From DATKMG01 sp041476565 (GTDB taxonomy: Bacteria > Acidobacteriota > Terriglobia > Versatilivoradales > Versatilivoraceae), in the NCBI GenBank assembly GCA_041476565.1, contig JBGOTQ010000001.1, forward strand, positions 23,853 to 87,852: a stretch of 64,000 nt of DNA. Direction: 5' to 3'. Positions 37,441 to 46,429 of the stretch are shown one piece after another (the first letter of the stretch is position 1; the number at the start of each line of letters is the position of its first letter). The notes under the pieces are model-generated. The model did no database searches. It was not told the DNA's origin and saw only the letters and a program-made list of their open reading frames with translations. A program made the translations under genes and the position numbers.

Positions 37441-38391
37441 ATGCAGACTCTGTTTGGTACACCGGAAAAGAGAGAAGGGCTGTTCAGCAAATTAAAGTCA
37501 GCTGTGAGCTCGACTAAGGCTAATTTGGTCGCCCGGATCGAGGAGGTTGTCAGCGGCAAGAAAGAAATTGATGCCAGCCTCCTCGATGAATTGGAGACTG
37601 TTTTGATCGGGGCTGACCTCGGTTTTCAAACCAGCACGGAGATTCTGGGTGGCATCCGCGAGAAAGTCAGACGCCAGGAGGTCAGAGATGCTGCCTTGCT
37701 GAAGCCCCTGATCAAAGCAGAGATTTTGAGAATCCTGGAGTCTACGCCTTCACTTCCTAAAGAATCCGAGGCCCAACGCCCCAGGGTCATCGTGGTCGTG
37801 GGCGTCAATGGAGTTGGGAAGACGACCACCATTGGGAAGCTCGCTAACCTCTACCAGCAGGCAGGTCAGAAGGTTCTGATTTGTGCTGCAGACACCTTCC
37901 GGGCTGCAGCCGTCGAACAACTGGAGGTGTGGGCTCGGCGGGCAAATGTCGCGATCATCCGCCAGAAACCCGGTGCAGACCCGTCAGCTGTTTTGTTTGA
38001 TGCCATCATGGCATCGAAGGCACGCGACGTCGGGGTGCTGATTGTGGATACCGCCGGTCGACTTCACACCAAGGACAGCTTGATGCGCGAGCTTGAAAAG
38101 ATGAAACGCATCGCTGGACGGGAAATCCCCGGGGCGCCTCATGAAGTGCTTCTGGTGATCGATGCCGTGACCGGACAGAACGGCCTGAACCAGGCCAGAG
38201 AGTTCACTCGCAGTGCCGGAGTCAGTGGCATTGTGTTGACCAAGCTGGACGGAACAGCCAAGGGGGGGGTGGTCGTGGCCATTGCGAAGGACCTCAAAAT
38301 ACCGATCCAATATGTGGGCGTCGGAGAGAAACTGGATGACCTTGTGGAGTTCTCCCCCCAGCAGTTTGTGGAGTCGCTGTTTAACGGATAG
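37441..38391 (+). CDS. ftsY: signal recognition particle receptor FtsY
   Basis: A 316-residue SRP receptor GTPase that brings ribosomes making membrane proteins to the translocon. The N-terminal four-helix part starts with RIEEVVSGKKEID. The NG domain has GVNGVGKTTTIGKLA (P-loop), DTFRAAAVEQL, VDTAGRLHTK and TKLDGTAKGG. The acidic A domain of E. coli FtsY is absent, as is usual outside Gammaproteobacteria. The ATG at 37441 has no strong ribosome-binding site. Confidence 0.96.
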   Translation: MQTLFGTPEKREGLFSKLKSAVSSTKANLVARIEEVVSGKKEIDASLLDELETVLIGADLGFQTSTEILGGIREKVRRQEVRDAALLKPLIKAEILRILESTPSLPKESEAQRPRVIVVVGVNGVGKTTTIGKLANLYQQAGQKVLICAADTFRAAAVEQLEVWARRANVAIIRQKPGADPSAVLFDAIMASKARDVGVLIVDTAGRLHTKDSLMRELEKMKRIAGREIPGAPHEVLLVIDAVTGQNGLNQAREFTRSAGVSGIVLTKLDGTAKGGVVVAIAKDLKIPIQYVGVGEKLDDLVEFSPQQFVESLFNG

Positions 38392-38431
38392 GGACGGCAT
38401 CAACACGAATGCGCAAAGGGACTAATCCCGC

Positions 38432-39544
38432 ATGTCTGACGCAGATTCAATTTATATGGGCCGTGCCCTGGAACTGGCGGCGCGGGGAATAGGACTGGCC
38501 AGTCCTAATCCGATGGTGGGTGCAGTCCTGGTCAATAACAAGGTCATAGTCGGTGAAGGCTTCCATACCTATGCCGGGTTAAAGCATGCCGAGGTGCTAG
38601 CCATCGAGCGGGCAGGAGAATCAGCCCGGGGGGCCACTCTTTACGTAAATCTTGAGCCCTGTAGTCATACGGGCAGGACTCCTCCCTGTTCGGAGTTGCT
38701 ATTCCGTTCCGGGATTGTTCGGGTTGTGGCTGCCATGGAGGACCCCAATCCCAAGGTAGCGGGACAAGGGGTTCGAAATTTGAGACAGGGTGGGGTCGTG
38801 GTGTCCCTGGGCTTGTTGCAGCAAGAGGCGCAAAAACTCAATGAAGCCTTTTCTAAATATATTACCGTACGGCGGCCGTTTATAAGCTTGAAAGCAGGTA
38901 TTACTTTGGACGGGAAGCTTGCAGACTTCCGGGGGGAATCCAAGTGGATCACCTCTGGGGAGGCCCGTCAGAGGGTTCAGCAATTGCGGTTCGAGAATGA
39001 CGCCGTCTTGGTTGGAATTGGGACCGTGTTAAAGGACGACCCTCTTCTGACAGACCGGACCGGCCACCCTCGACGGAGACCGCTTGTGCGGGTCGTGCTC
39101 GATTCACGACTCCAGCTTTCCGTATTCAGCCAGTTAATCAAGTCCTCAATCCGGGGTGATATAATGGTGTTTTGCTCTCTGGGTCGGGATCCTCGTCGGG
39201 AAGCCGAACTAAAAGACCGGGGAGCCAACGTCATCTTGGCGCCTGTGGCCACCGGGAAAATCCCTTTTGACTTTGTTCTTGAGGAACTGGGCCGACGCGA
39301 GATCACCAGCTTGTTGGTCGAAGGCGGCGCAGAGATCAACTATGAAGCGCTGCAGTCCCATCAGGTCGACAAACTGATCTTGTTCATGGCACCTAAGATT
39401 TTGGGGGGCAAGGACTCTGTACCCATGGTCGGAGGGACTGGCTTTGGTGAACTGCAGCACAGTCAAGTGTTTCAGTTTGCTTCTGTAGAGAGAATCGGGC
39501 CCGACTTGGCGATTGAGGCGTATCCCCCCAAAACCTGGACTTGA
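38432..39544 (+). CDS. ribD: bifunctional riboflavin biosynthesis protein RibD (deaminase/reductase)
   Basis: A 370-residue enzyme that deaminates and then reduces the pyrimidine intermediate of flavin synthesis. The N-terminal deaminase has ASPNPMVGAVLV, the zinc ligand HAEVLAIERAG, and the second zinc motif LEPCSHTGRTPPC. The C-terminal reductase domain (from about residue 145) has ISLKAGITLDGKLAD and GGAEINYEALQ. ribE follows after 7 bp. Length is normal. Confidence 0.95.
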   Translation: MSDADSIYMGRALELAARGIGLASPNPMVGAVLVNNKVIVGEGFHTYAGLKHAEVLAIERAGESARGATLYVNLEPCSHTGRTPPCSELLFRSGIVRVVAAMEDPNPKVAGQGVRNLRQGGVVVSLGLLQQEAQKLNEAFSKYITVRRPFISLKAGITLDGKLADFRGESKWITSGEARQRVQQLRFENDAVLVGIGTVLKDDPLLTDRTGHPRRRPLVRVVLDSRLQLSVFSQLIKSSIRGDIMVFCSLGRDPRREAELKDRGANVILAPVATGKIPFDFVLEELGRREITSLLVEGGAEINYEALQSHQVDKLILFMAPKILGGKDSVPMVGGTGFGELQHSQVFQFASVERIGPDLAIEAYPPKTWT

Positions 39545-39551
39545 ACCAATC

Positions 39552-40196
39552 ATGTTTACTGGGATTATAGAAGAAGTGGGCCAGATTCGAGAGCTTCGAC
39601 TTACCGGGAAAACTGCCGAGATTCAGGTTGAAGCCCGGAAGGTCTTGAAAGGTCTGCAGCCGGGGGACAGCATTTCGGTCAATGGGGTTTGCCTCACGGT
39701 GCGAAGCTTAACAGGGGAGGGCTTTCATGCGGAAATCTCTCGAGAGACTTTGGCACGGACCAGCTTTGCCAGATCTAAAAAGGGCGACTCCGTAAACCTG
39801 GAGCGGCCCTTGCTGCCGACCAGTCGCTTGGGCGGTCATTTTGTCCAAGGTCACGTGGATGCGATTGGGAAGGTGGAAAAGATCCAGCCGGAAGGGGAGT
39901 TTGCGGTCCACTGCTTTTCACTGCCAGAAGCTATTCTGCCCTATGTGGTTGAAAAAGGCTCCATTGCGGTCGACGGTGTCAGCCTGACTGTCTCTAAGCT
40001 TGGTTCCGGCCAATTCGAAGTTGCTCTTATCCCCCACACCCTTGAGAACACGAATCTAGGCGATCGACGGGCGGGGGACTGGGTCAACCTGGAGTGCGAC
40101 ATCCTGGCCAAATACGTGGAGTCATTACTCAAGGCCAGAGAGAAATCGAAGAAGGCCCCCGTGACCTTGGAGTATCTGAGGGAGCAGGGGTACTAG
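39552..40196 (+). CDS. ribE: riboflavin synthase alpha chain
   Basis: A 214-residue enzyme that dismutates two molecules of 6,7-dimethyl-8-ribityllumazine to riboflavin. It consists of two similar beta-barrel halves. The first begins MFTGIIEEVGQI and has NGVCLTV; the second has GHFVQGHVDAIG and VDGVSLTV. It starts 7 bp after ribD, so the genes are coupled. I use ribE as in B. subtilis; it is called ribC in some bacteria. Confidence 0.95.
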   Translation: MFTGIIEEVGQIRELRLTGKTAEIQVEARKVLKGLQPGDSISVNGVCLTVRSLTGEGFHAEISRETLARTSFARSKKGDSVNLERPLLPTSRLGGHFVQGHVDAIGKVEKIQPEGEFAVHCFSLPEAILPYVVEKGSIAVDGVSLTVSKLGSGQFEVALIPHTLENTNLGDRRAGDWVNLECDILAKYVESLLKAREKSKKAPVTLEYLREQGY

Positions 40197-40356
40197 CCTC
40201 ACACGATAAAGAGAAGGGCGAAATGAAGCAAAGGGGGGAGAAGGGTAATCTTTGGAGTTGAGGTCCTGGGACCCCAGCTTCCAACATCCGTCAGGGTCTA
40301 TGAGGTTTGTTCTGCTACTGAAGGCAACGGCCATTTGAAAGAATTGGGCAGTCCAA

Positions 40357-41481
40357 ATGTATTTCTCCACTATTGAAGAAGCCATCGAAGAATTCCAAGC
40401 TGGGCGGATGGTCATCATCGTAGACGATGAAGACCGGGAAAACGAAGGTGACCTGACCATTGCTGCTGAGAAAGTTTCTCCAGAGGCCATCAATTTTATG
40501 GCTCGCTTCGGTCGTGGATTGATTTGCCTGGCCATGACTGGCGAGCGATTGGACGAGCTGCAGATTCCACTGATGGTGACGGAAAACAATTCCAATTATG
40601 GGACGGCTTTCTGCGTTTCCATTGAGGCACGCAGGAACGTCTCGACCGGCATTTCAGCAGCCGACCGGGCCACAACCATACTGACGGCCATCAGTCATGC
40701 CGCCAAGCCGCAGGACTTGGCGCGACCAGGCCATGTGTTTCCTCTGCGAGCCCGCAAAGGAGGAGTGCTGATGCGGGCCGGACAGACCGAAGCTTCCGTG
40801 GACCTGGCGCGGATTGCAGGGCTTTATCCGGCTGGAGTGATCTGTGAAGTCATGAACGACGATGGAACCATGGCACGTGTGCCAGAACTTCAGGAGTTTG
40901 CACAGCGGCATCAATTAAAGATGATCACCGTGGCCGACCTGATCAAACACCGGCTCCGGACCGAATCATTTGTGCAGCAGGTGGCGGAAGCTGAGCTGCC
41001 TACCCAATACGGGACCTTCCGGATGATGGTCTTCAGCTGCGAGATTGATGGCGACACCCACGTGGCCTTGGTTTACGGGAAGATTGATCCGGAGAAGCCC
41101 GTTCTGGTCCGAGTCCATTCACACTGCCTGACGGGCGACGTCTTTGCATCGTCCCAGTGCCATTGCCGGGCCCAATTGGAGAAGTCCCTGGAGATGATTG
41201 CCCGGGAAGGGAATGGAGTCGTGCTTTACATGCACCAGCCGGGCCGCGGTTTCGAGCTGCAGAGAGGTGAGAACCGCATCACCTATCATGGCATGGCTCA
41301 CGTTGATGAAGAGGCCTACAGCATGAAGCGGGCCAAGCGCGATTATGGCACCGGCGCGCAAATCTTGTCGAAACTCAATCTCAGACGAATCCGTATACTC
41401 ACCAACCATCCCCGGAAGCTGATCGGCCTGGAGGGCTATGGCCTCACCGTGGTGGAGCAAGTGCCGATCCGGATCTCCTGA
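40357..41481 (+). CDS. ribBA: bifunctional DHBP synthase / GTP cyclohydrolase II-like (RibBA)
   Basis: A 374-residue fusion. The N-terminal DHBP synthase half is complete, with DDEDRENEGDLTIAAE and later RPGHVFPLRARKGGVL, and makes the four-carbon unit of lumazine. The C-terminal half matches GTP cyclohydrolase II, with three zinc cysteines in CLTGDVFASSQCHC (same spacing as in E. coli RibA) and LTNHPRKLIGLEGYG. It is nevertheless unusual: QEGRG is QPGRG, the following helix is shorter, and the Asp three residues before the family's RDYG segment is Ala. Activity of that half is therefore doubtful. The 160-bp gap upstream shows a hairpin but no recognisable FMN riboswitch. Confidence 0.88.
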   Translation: MYFSTIEEAIEEFQAGRMVIIVDDEDRENEGDLTIAAEKVSPEAINFMARFGRGLICLAMTGERLDELQIPLMVTENNSNYGTAFCVSIEARRNVSTGISAADRATTILTAISHAAKPQDLARPGHVFPLRARKGGVLMRAGQTEASVDLARIAGLYPAGVICEVMNDDGTMARVPELQEFAQRHQLKMITVADLIKHRLRTESFVQQVAEAELPTQYGTFRMMVFSCEIDGDTHVALVYGKIDPEKPVLVRVHSHCLTGDVFASSQCHCRAQLEKSLEMIAREGNGVVLYMHQPGRGFELQRGENRITYHGMAHVDEEAYSMKRAKRDYGTGAQILSKLNLRRIRILTNHPRKLIGLEGYGLTVVEQVPIRIS

Positions 41482-41490
41482 TGCCCCGGA

Positions 41491-41651
41491 GAGTGCAATT
41501 CAAAGTGCGACAGAATTAACTCATATATTCACGGTTCGGGCGCCGCGGGGGCGCGGCGTCTCCAAGGACTTGGAGACGGGACGCCCTCGTCCCGCTTCCG
41601 GCAACACACCCTGGACACATGGCCTCTCCAGTCGCACTTTGAATTACACCC
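41491..41651. mobile_element. 161-bp MITE-like element with 21-bp terminal inverted repeats and 9-bp target duplication
   Basis: Bases 41491-41511 and 41631-41651 are inverted repeats matching at 19 of 21 positions. They are flanked by identical 9-bp direct repeats TGCCCCGGA at 41482-41490 and 41652-41660, as a transposition event leaves. The interior has no long reading frame and contains hairpin-forming sequences (GTCTCCAA/TTGGAGAC and CGGGAC/GTCCCG). It lies immediately after the ribBA stop codon. The transposase family is unknown; a 9-bp duplication is compatible with several families. Confidence 0.8.
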
Positions 41652-41760
41652 TGCCCCGGAAATCATGTTGACATTCCGGGCTGAAGCCGTCAGACTTTAA
41701 TGTTTCCAAATCTATCGATCTGCACACACCTCTTAGAGGAGAAACAGGCCAAAGAAAGCC

Positions 41761-43329
41761 ATGGTGACCCTGCCGCGGCTGAATAGTCGCTATGAGATTC
41801 GAGATGTTCTTGGACAGGGGGGAATGGGGATTGTTTACAAAGCTTATGACTCAGTGATTCGGAGAGAGGTGGCTCTTAAGACGCTTCGGGACGCCCCTGA
41901 TCCTGCTGCTCTTGAGACTTTCCAGAAGGAATGCGGAGTGCTGGCCTCCATGGCCCACCCCAATACGGTCGAGATTTTTGACCTGGGGGAGTTTGAAGAA
42001 AACGGGACCCACAAACCCTATTTCGGCATGCCCTTGCTTCCCGGGATGACCCTGGAGGCCTTGATTCGAATGGCCAGCCAACGGCTGACCGTGGAGCGGG
42101 TGGTAGAGATTATCACCCAAACATGCCGGGGGCTGCAGGCCGCTCATGAACGCGGGCTGATCCACCGAGACCTTAAGCCCATCAACATTTTTGTTCTGGA
42201 TGACGATTCGGTGAAGATCATCGACTTCGGGGTTGCGCACATATGCGACAGCCGCACGACTATGGGTTTGAAGGGAACCCTGGCGTACATGTCGCCTGAG
42301 CAAATCGAGATGAAACCGCTCTCCCCCCTGTCCGACCTCTTCTCCCTGGCAGTCGTGGGTTACGAAACGCTGGCACTCCGCCGTCCCTTTCAAGGCAAGA
42401 CCCAGAGCGAGATCGTGGAGGCCATCCTGCATCAAATCCCGCCACCTGTATCGGAATTCAACCCTGCAGTCAATTCTTTGATCAGCCGGGTCATTCACAA
42501 GGCCTTGGCCAAACAACCCTTTCACCGGTTCGCCTCCGCCAGGGAATTTGCTGAGATCGTACAAAAGGCGCTTCGCAATGAAAGGCTCGAAATCTTTGAT
42601 CCGAGCCGGATTCAGCCCCGCGTTCAACGGGCTGCCCGGGCATTTGAGCAGGAAGATTACCAGTTTGCCGCCGCGATCCTGGGGGAACTGCTGGCGGAGG
42701 GATTGCCGATCAGATTCAGAAAAGCATCGGAACGGTGGATATGGTATGGAGTCGCTCTGCTGTTGGTTGTGATGCTGGGCGGAATCTGGGCCCATCGGCG
42801 TCGTCCTCCTTCCACGGCGTCGCAGCCTACCCTGCCGAATCCTGCGCCTTCACACCCCATTCGTCTGGACGTATTGACGACCCCGCCCGGGGCGAGGATA
42901 TTCATCAATGATCGAGTGCGCGGCACTGCCGACTTGGTCTTGGAGCTGTTGCCAGGTTCGCATCAGATTCGCGCAGAGGTAGAGGGTTACGTTCCGACTA
43001 CCACCCCGCTGGAGCCTAAGCCCGATTCGGCATTGCCCCCGATGGAAATTGTCCTTCAACCAGCGTCTGGAGCAAGCACTTCCAGTACTCAATCACCTTC
43101 AGAATCGGGCGCACAGCAAACTCAAGGTTCCTCTGCCTCCCTGGCGAAAAGAAGGAAGGCTTTGGAGACTCGGGCCCCTGTCTCCAGCTTGGCTGTTGAG
43201 TCGGCGCCACTCCCGGGCACTCTGCGGGGCTATCTCCAACTGAAGCGCTCTCCTGCCAGCAGCCAGGTGGTGTTGGAAGGGGGGGAGAACCGCAACCCCG
43301 CCTGCTCACTGAAGACCGCATGGAATTGA
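41761..43329 (+). CDS. Ser/Thr protein kinase with PEGA domain (N-terminal part, interrupted by frameshift)
   Basis: A 522-codon frame encoding a eukaryotic-type kinase. It has GQGGMGIVYKAYD (glycine loop), VALKTL (ATP lysine), HRDLKPINIF and DFGVAH, then a membrane span (about residues 324-341) and a first PEGA domain. The second PEGA domain breaks at a run of seven G (43279-43285). Beyond it, this frame gives a few unrelated residues, while the -1 frame continues the domain. Either the gene is broken, or slippage yields the longer protein. It pairs with the phosphatase downstream. A sequencing error is also possible. Confidence 0.85.
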   Translation: MVTLPRLNSRYEIRDVLGQGGMGIVYKAYDSVIRREVALKTLRDAPDPAALETFQKECGVLASMAHPNTVEIFDLGEFEENGTHKPYFGMPLLPGMTLEALIRMASQRLTVERVVEIITQTCRGLQAAHERGLIHRDLKPINIFVLDDDSVKIIDFGVAHICDSRTTMGLKGTLAYMSPEQIEMKPLSPLSDLFSLAVVGYETLALRRPFQGKTQSEIVEAILHQIPPPVSEFNPAVNSLISRVIHKALAKQPFHRFASAREFAEIVQKALRNERLEIFDPSRIQPRVQRAARAFEQEDYQFAAAILGELLAEGLPIRFRKASERWIWYGVALLLVVMLGGIWAHRRRPPSTASQPTLPNPAPSHPIRLDVLTTPPGARIFINDRVRGTADLVLELLPGSHQIRAEVEGYVPTTTPLEPKPDSALPPMEIVLQPASGASTSSTQSPSESGAQQTQGSSASLAKRRKALETRAPVSSLAVESAPLPGTLRGYLQLKRSPASSQVVLEGGENRNPACSLKTAWN

Positions 43330-43922
43330 GAGAAGGGGCTTACACAATGACAGTCACAGCTCCGGGGTTCAATAAGCTCATCGTCCCGCTCCACATCGAG
43401 CCGAGCAAGACCGAAATAGTGGAACTCAGCCTTCAGCCGGTCAAGGAACCCGAGCTTGACTGGAAAAACGCTTGGGAGGATGTAGCTGGGTGGTCCAGTG
43501 AGGGAGATTGGCTGGTTCATCGGGGTGGCAACTTCGTGTTGTCAACGCTGCACCCCATTACCGGAGCGTATGAATTCACCCTCTGGCGCAAGAGCAAGAA
43601 TGTTCAGTGGGTTCTGAACTACACCGATGACCGCAACTACGACCTGTTTGAGATCGACAAGAAATACTTTTTGCGGACACGAATTCGAGATGGCAGGAAG
43701 AGTCAGACGGCGAAGGCTTCCCACAAACTGGAGAAACAGTCTTCCTATTCCTTCCAATTAGAGGTCACTCCACAAGCGATTGTCACCAGGGTCCTGGACG
43801 GGGGGGTGTGGGTAGCCCTTGATGAGTGGAAAGATGCCGGGCCCGTGACAGGCAAGTTTGGGTTTTACATCCAAGGCAAGGATCAAGTAGGATTATCTCA
43901 CTTCATGTACAAACCTCGGTAA
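43320..43922 (+). CDS. C-terminal part of the PEGA/kinase protein, in the -1 frame
   Basis: This frame completes the PEGA domain interrupted at the G7 run: in the -1 frame the residues just before this ATG fit, and MELREGAYTMTVTAPGF is a normal PEGA middle. A concanavalin-like or laminin-G-like sensory domain follows (about residues 60-200, for example WLVHRGGNFVL, YEFTLWRKSKNVQWVL). Joined to the upstream frame it would give a protein of about 720 residues. On its own the ATG has no strong ribosome-binding site, so it is most likely not a separate gene. Confidence 0.7.
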   Translation: MELREGAYTMTVTAPGFNKLIVPLHIEPSKTEIVELSLQPVKEPELDWKNAWEDVAGWSSEGDWLVHRGGNFVLSTLHPITGAYEFTLWRKSKNVQWVLNYTDDRNYDLFEIDKKYFLRTRIRDGRKSQTAKASHKLEKQSSYSFQLEVTPQAIVTRVLDGGVWVALDEWKDAGPVTGKFGFYIQGKDQVGLSHFMYKPR

Positions 43923-43951
43923 TACTCCCGAGTTGCGCCCGGGTGTAGAAA

Positions 43952-45628
43952 ATGATCCCACAAGTTCAGACGAATATGGAAAGAGAACTGATCATAAACT
44001 TTCCTGACGGGAAGACCAAGACCATCCCGCTCACGAAGGCCCGATGGACGGTGGGCCGGTCCAGTGAGAATGACCTCAGTTATCCAGAGGATTCCGGCCT
44101 GTCGCGACAACACTTCGTTCTGGAACAGGAGGAGGAAGATTGGGTACTTTCGGATTTGGGCAGCAAGAACGGAACCTTCCTGAATGGGGCTCGGGTTCAC
44201 GCTCGACAAAGGCTCAAACCCGGGGACCGTGTGACCGCGAGCCACCTGGTTCTGGCCTATTGTAGTTCCAAAGAGGCCATCAACCAATGCTCGATCATCT
44301 TCGAGAAGAGTCCGGAGGAACTCCTGACCCGGCGAGGCCTGAGCACCACCTCGCTGGATCAGATTATCTCAACCCATGCGACCTCCGTCCGCCCTGCCTT
44401 GGGACCATCGCGGGAGCAGTGGAGGGCCCCCTTGGACGCCTTCCGGCGCGCCGGCCGGGAACTCTCACTGGGCCGGCCGTTGCAGGAACTGTTCCAGGTG
44501 ATCCTCGATCTTTCCATAGAGGCAGTGGGGGCGGAAAGGGGAGTTCTGCTTACTTTGGAAGGAGGGAAATTGATGGTGCGGGCTTCCCGGGGCGACGGTT
44601 TCCGAATCAGCACCACAGTTCGGGACCGGGTCATCAACGACAAGACATCTCTGTTATTGAAAGACGTTCAGGGTGACGAAGCATTCCGCGCGATGCAAAG
44701 CATCGTTGCTCAGAAAGTCAGAAGCCTGATGGCCGTGCCGCTACAAACTGACGATCAGGTGATCGGATTGATTTACGTCGATTCATCGCACTTGGCCCAC
44801 GAGTTCACTAATGATGACCTGGATCTGTTGACTGTAATGGCGAATGTGGCCGGCATCCGGATTGAGCGTCAACGAATGACGGAGATTGAGCAATCCCGGC
44901 GCCGATTAACGGCGGAACTGGAGCAGGCTGCCGAGATTCAACGAGAGTTCCTGCCCGCCCAGGCTCCCGTGGTGCAGGGGCTGGATTTGGCCGGATACAA
45001 TGCCCCTTGTCGCACGGTGGGCGGGGACTATTACGACTTCCTGACCTACCCTGATGGGAAAGTGGTTGTGCTGGTTGGAGACGTTTGTGGCAAAGGGATG
45101 CCAGCCGCCCTCCTCATGATGAGCCTGCAGGCCCGAGTCCAGGTACTTGCTCAGGAGCCCGACAGCCCTGCCTCATTGGTCGAACGGCTCAACAGAATTC
45201 TCACTACTACTTCATCGAATAATCGTTTCGTTAGTTTTTTCTTCTCTCTTCTCGACCCCTGCACCGGGGAAGTGGTTTATTCCAATGCCGGCCATAACCC
45301 GCCCGTTTTGCTTCGCTCTGATGGAAGCACTCAACGCCTCGAAGGAGGCGGTCCGGTGTTGGGGATCCTGCCCGAAGCTTGCTATGAGGAACATCGGTGT
45401 CTCATGCAACCTGGAGATGTCGCCCTTCTATATAGCGACGGCGTTACGGAAGCCAATGACCCCCAAGGTGAGGAGTTTGGAGAAACCCGCTTGGTGGAGT
45501 TGCTGAGGAACACTCGGCAACAACCGGCAGCCAAGATTCTCAACACGATCACTCAAGCCGTGCATGACTGGATGGCTGGAGCACCAGCCGCCGATGACAT
45601 CACATTGGTCGTTGTGCGAAGAATTTGA
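43952..45628 (+). CDS. FHA-GAF-PP2C (SpoIIE-type) serine phosphatase
   Basis: A 558-residue signalling protein. An FHA phosphothreonine-binding domain (about residues 15-105) has VGRSSENDLS, GLSRQH and SDLGSKNGTFLNG. A GAF domain follows (about 165-300), then a coiled linker and a SpoIIE-type PP2C phosphatase domain (about 340-555) with GGDYYDFL, GDVCGKGMPAALLM and LLYSDGVTEA. It is 29 bp after the kinase gene, so kinase and phosphatase probably form one switch, with the FHA domain reading the kinase's marks. Its target may be an anti-sigma antagonist or the kinase itself. Confidence 0.92.
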   Translation: MIPQVQTNMERELIINFPDGKTKTIPLTKARWTVGRSSENDLSYPEDSGLSRQHFVLEQEEEDWVLSDLGSKNGTFLNGARVHARQRLKPGDRVTASHLVLAYCSSKEAINQCSIIFEKSPEELLTRRGLSTTSLDQIISTHATSVRPALGPSREQWRAPLDAFRRAGRELSLGRPLQELFQVILDLSIEAVGAERGVLLTLEGGKLMVRASRGDGFRISTTVRDRVINDKTSLLLKDVQGDEAFRAMQSIVAQKVRSLMAVPLQTDDQVIGLIYVDSSHLAHEFTNDDLDLLTVMANVAGIRIERQRMTEIEQSRRRLTAELEQAAEIQREFLPAQAPVVQGLDLAGYNAPCRTVGGDYYDFLTYPDGKVVVLVGDVCGKGMPAALLMMSLQARVQVLAQEPDSPASLVERLNRILTTTSSNNRFVSFFFSLLDPCTGEVVYSNAGHNPPVLLRSDGSTQRLEGGGPVLGILPEACYEEHRCLMQPGDVALLYSDGVTEANDPQGEEFGETRLVELLRNTRQQPAAKILNTITQAVHDWMAGAPAADDITLVVVRRI

Positions 45629-45781
45629 AGGCCCTCCTCACTCCACACGAGGCTGCTCAGCAGAGAACTTAACATTGCCAGGAATTGCTCATCTGTCAGT
45701 CTGTGGCGCCACCGACAACGAAACTTGGACGCATAGGTGGGGAGGTTTCCTCACCCTTTAGACCTCAACAAAGGAGATTCT

Positions 45782-46285
45782 GTGATCCATACAATTAAGG
45801 ATTTCGAGGGGATATGGACAGAGGAAAGCGACAGGACCTGCAAAATTTTTGGCCAGCTGGACGACCTATCTCTCTCTCGGGCCGGCGAGCCGGAGGGACG
45901 AACTCTGGGGAGGATGGCCTGGCACATCACCTTGTCTATTCCTGAAATGATGTCCCAAACCGGCCTGACTTTTTCGGTAGGCATTGAAGAAAGTCCGGTC
46001 CCGACGTCGGCCGATGAGATCCGAACGATTTATTCGTTACTGTCTAACGAACTGCTGGCCCAGATCAAAACTCATTGGACTGACCAGACGCTCGAGATTA
46101 GCGATGAGATGTATGGGCAGCATTGGAAGCGCGGCTTTACCATGACCGCCCTGATATTTCATCAGATTCACCACCGTGGCCAAATGACTCTCCTGATGCG
46201 GCAGGCCGGGCTCAAAGTGCCAGGGCTGTTTGGGCCTGCACGCGAGGAATGGAGTTCCATGGGAATGTCGGCTCCGGCGATCTGA
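45782..46285 (+). CDS. DinB/YfiT-like four-helix metal-binding protein
   Basis: A 167-residue DinB-superfamily protein. The family metal ligands appear as His in MAWHITLS and the HQIHHRGQM pair near the C terminus, with the usual GLFGP ending loop. Such proteins are thiol-transferase or damage-related enzymes, and most are uncharacterised. The start is GTG at 45782, fixed by ACAAAGGAG before it; an upstream ATG at 45737 has no such site. A terminator-like hairpin follows at 46395-46428. Confidence 0.78.
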   Translation: MIHTIKDFEGIWTEESDRTCKIFGQLDDLSLSRAGEPEGRTLGRMAWHITLSIPEMMSQTGLTFSVGIEESPVPTSADEIRTIYSLLSNELLAQIKTHWTDQTLEISDEMYGQHWKRGFTMTALIFHQIHHRGQMTLLMRQAGLKVPGLFGPAREEWSSMGMSAPAI

Positions 46286-46394
46286 CTTCGAGCCCCCAGT
46301 TTCCGCGCTCCCAAGACGTCGACCCGAAAATCCTTCCTGACCCTCTCACCAGGAGGGGAGTCTCCAGACAAAAAGGCTGTCTATACTCAATCAG

Positions 46395-46428
46395 CGGGTT
46401 ATCATGACCTCAGAACCCGGTTTTTTTT
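46395..46428 (+). terminator. hairpin with T8 tract directly before the DMT exporter start
   Basis: The stem CGGGTT/AACCCG has a 13-nt loop and is followed by G and eight T, which fits an intrinsic terminator of the DinB transcript. Its T tract ends one base before the GTG of the exporter gene, an unusual place that could make it an attenuator of that gene. Confidence 0.5.
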
Positions 46429-46429
46429 C

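Noticed and set aside
40197..40356. Possible FMN riboswitch upstream of ribBA
   Set aside because: A short hairpin (GGTCC-TG-GGACC) is present, but none of the conserved FMN-element segments is recognisable.
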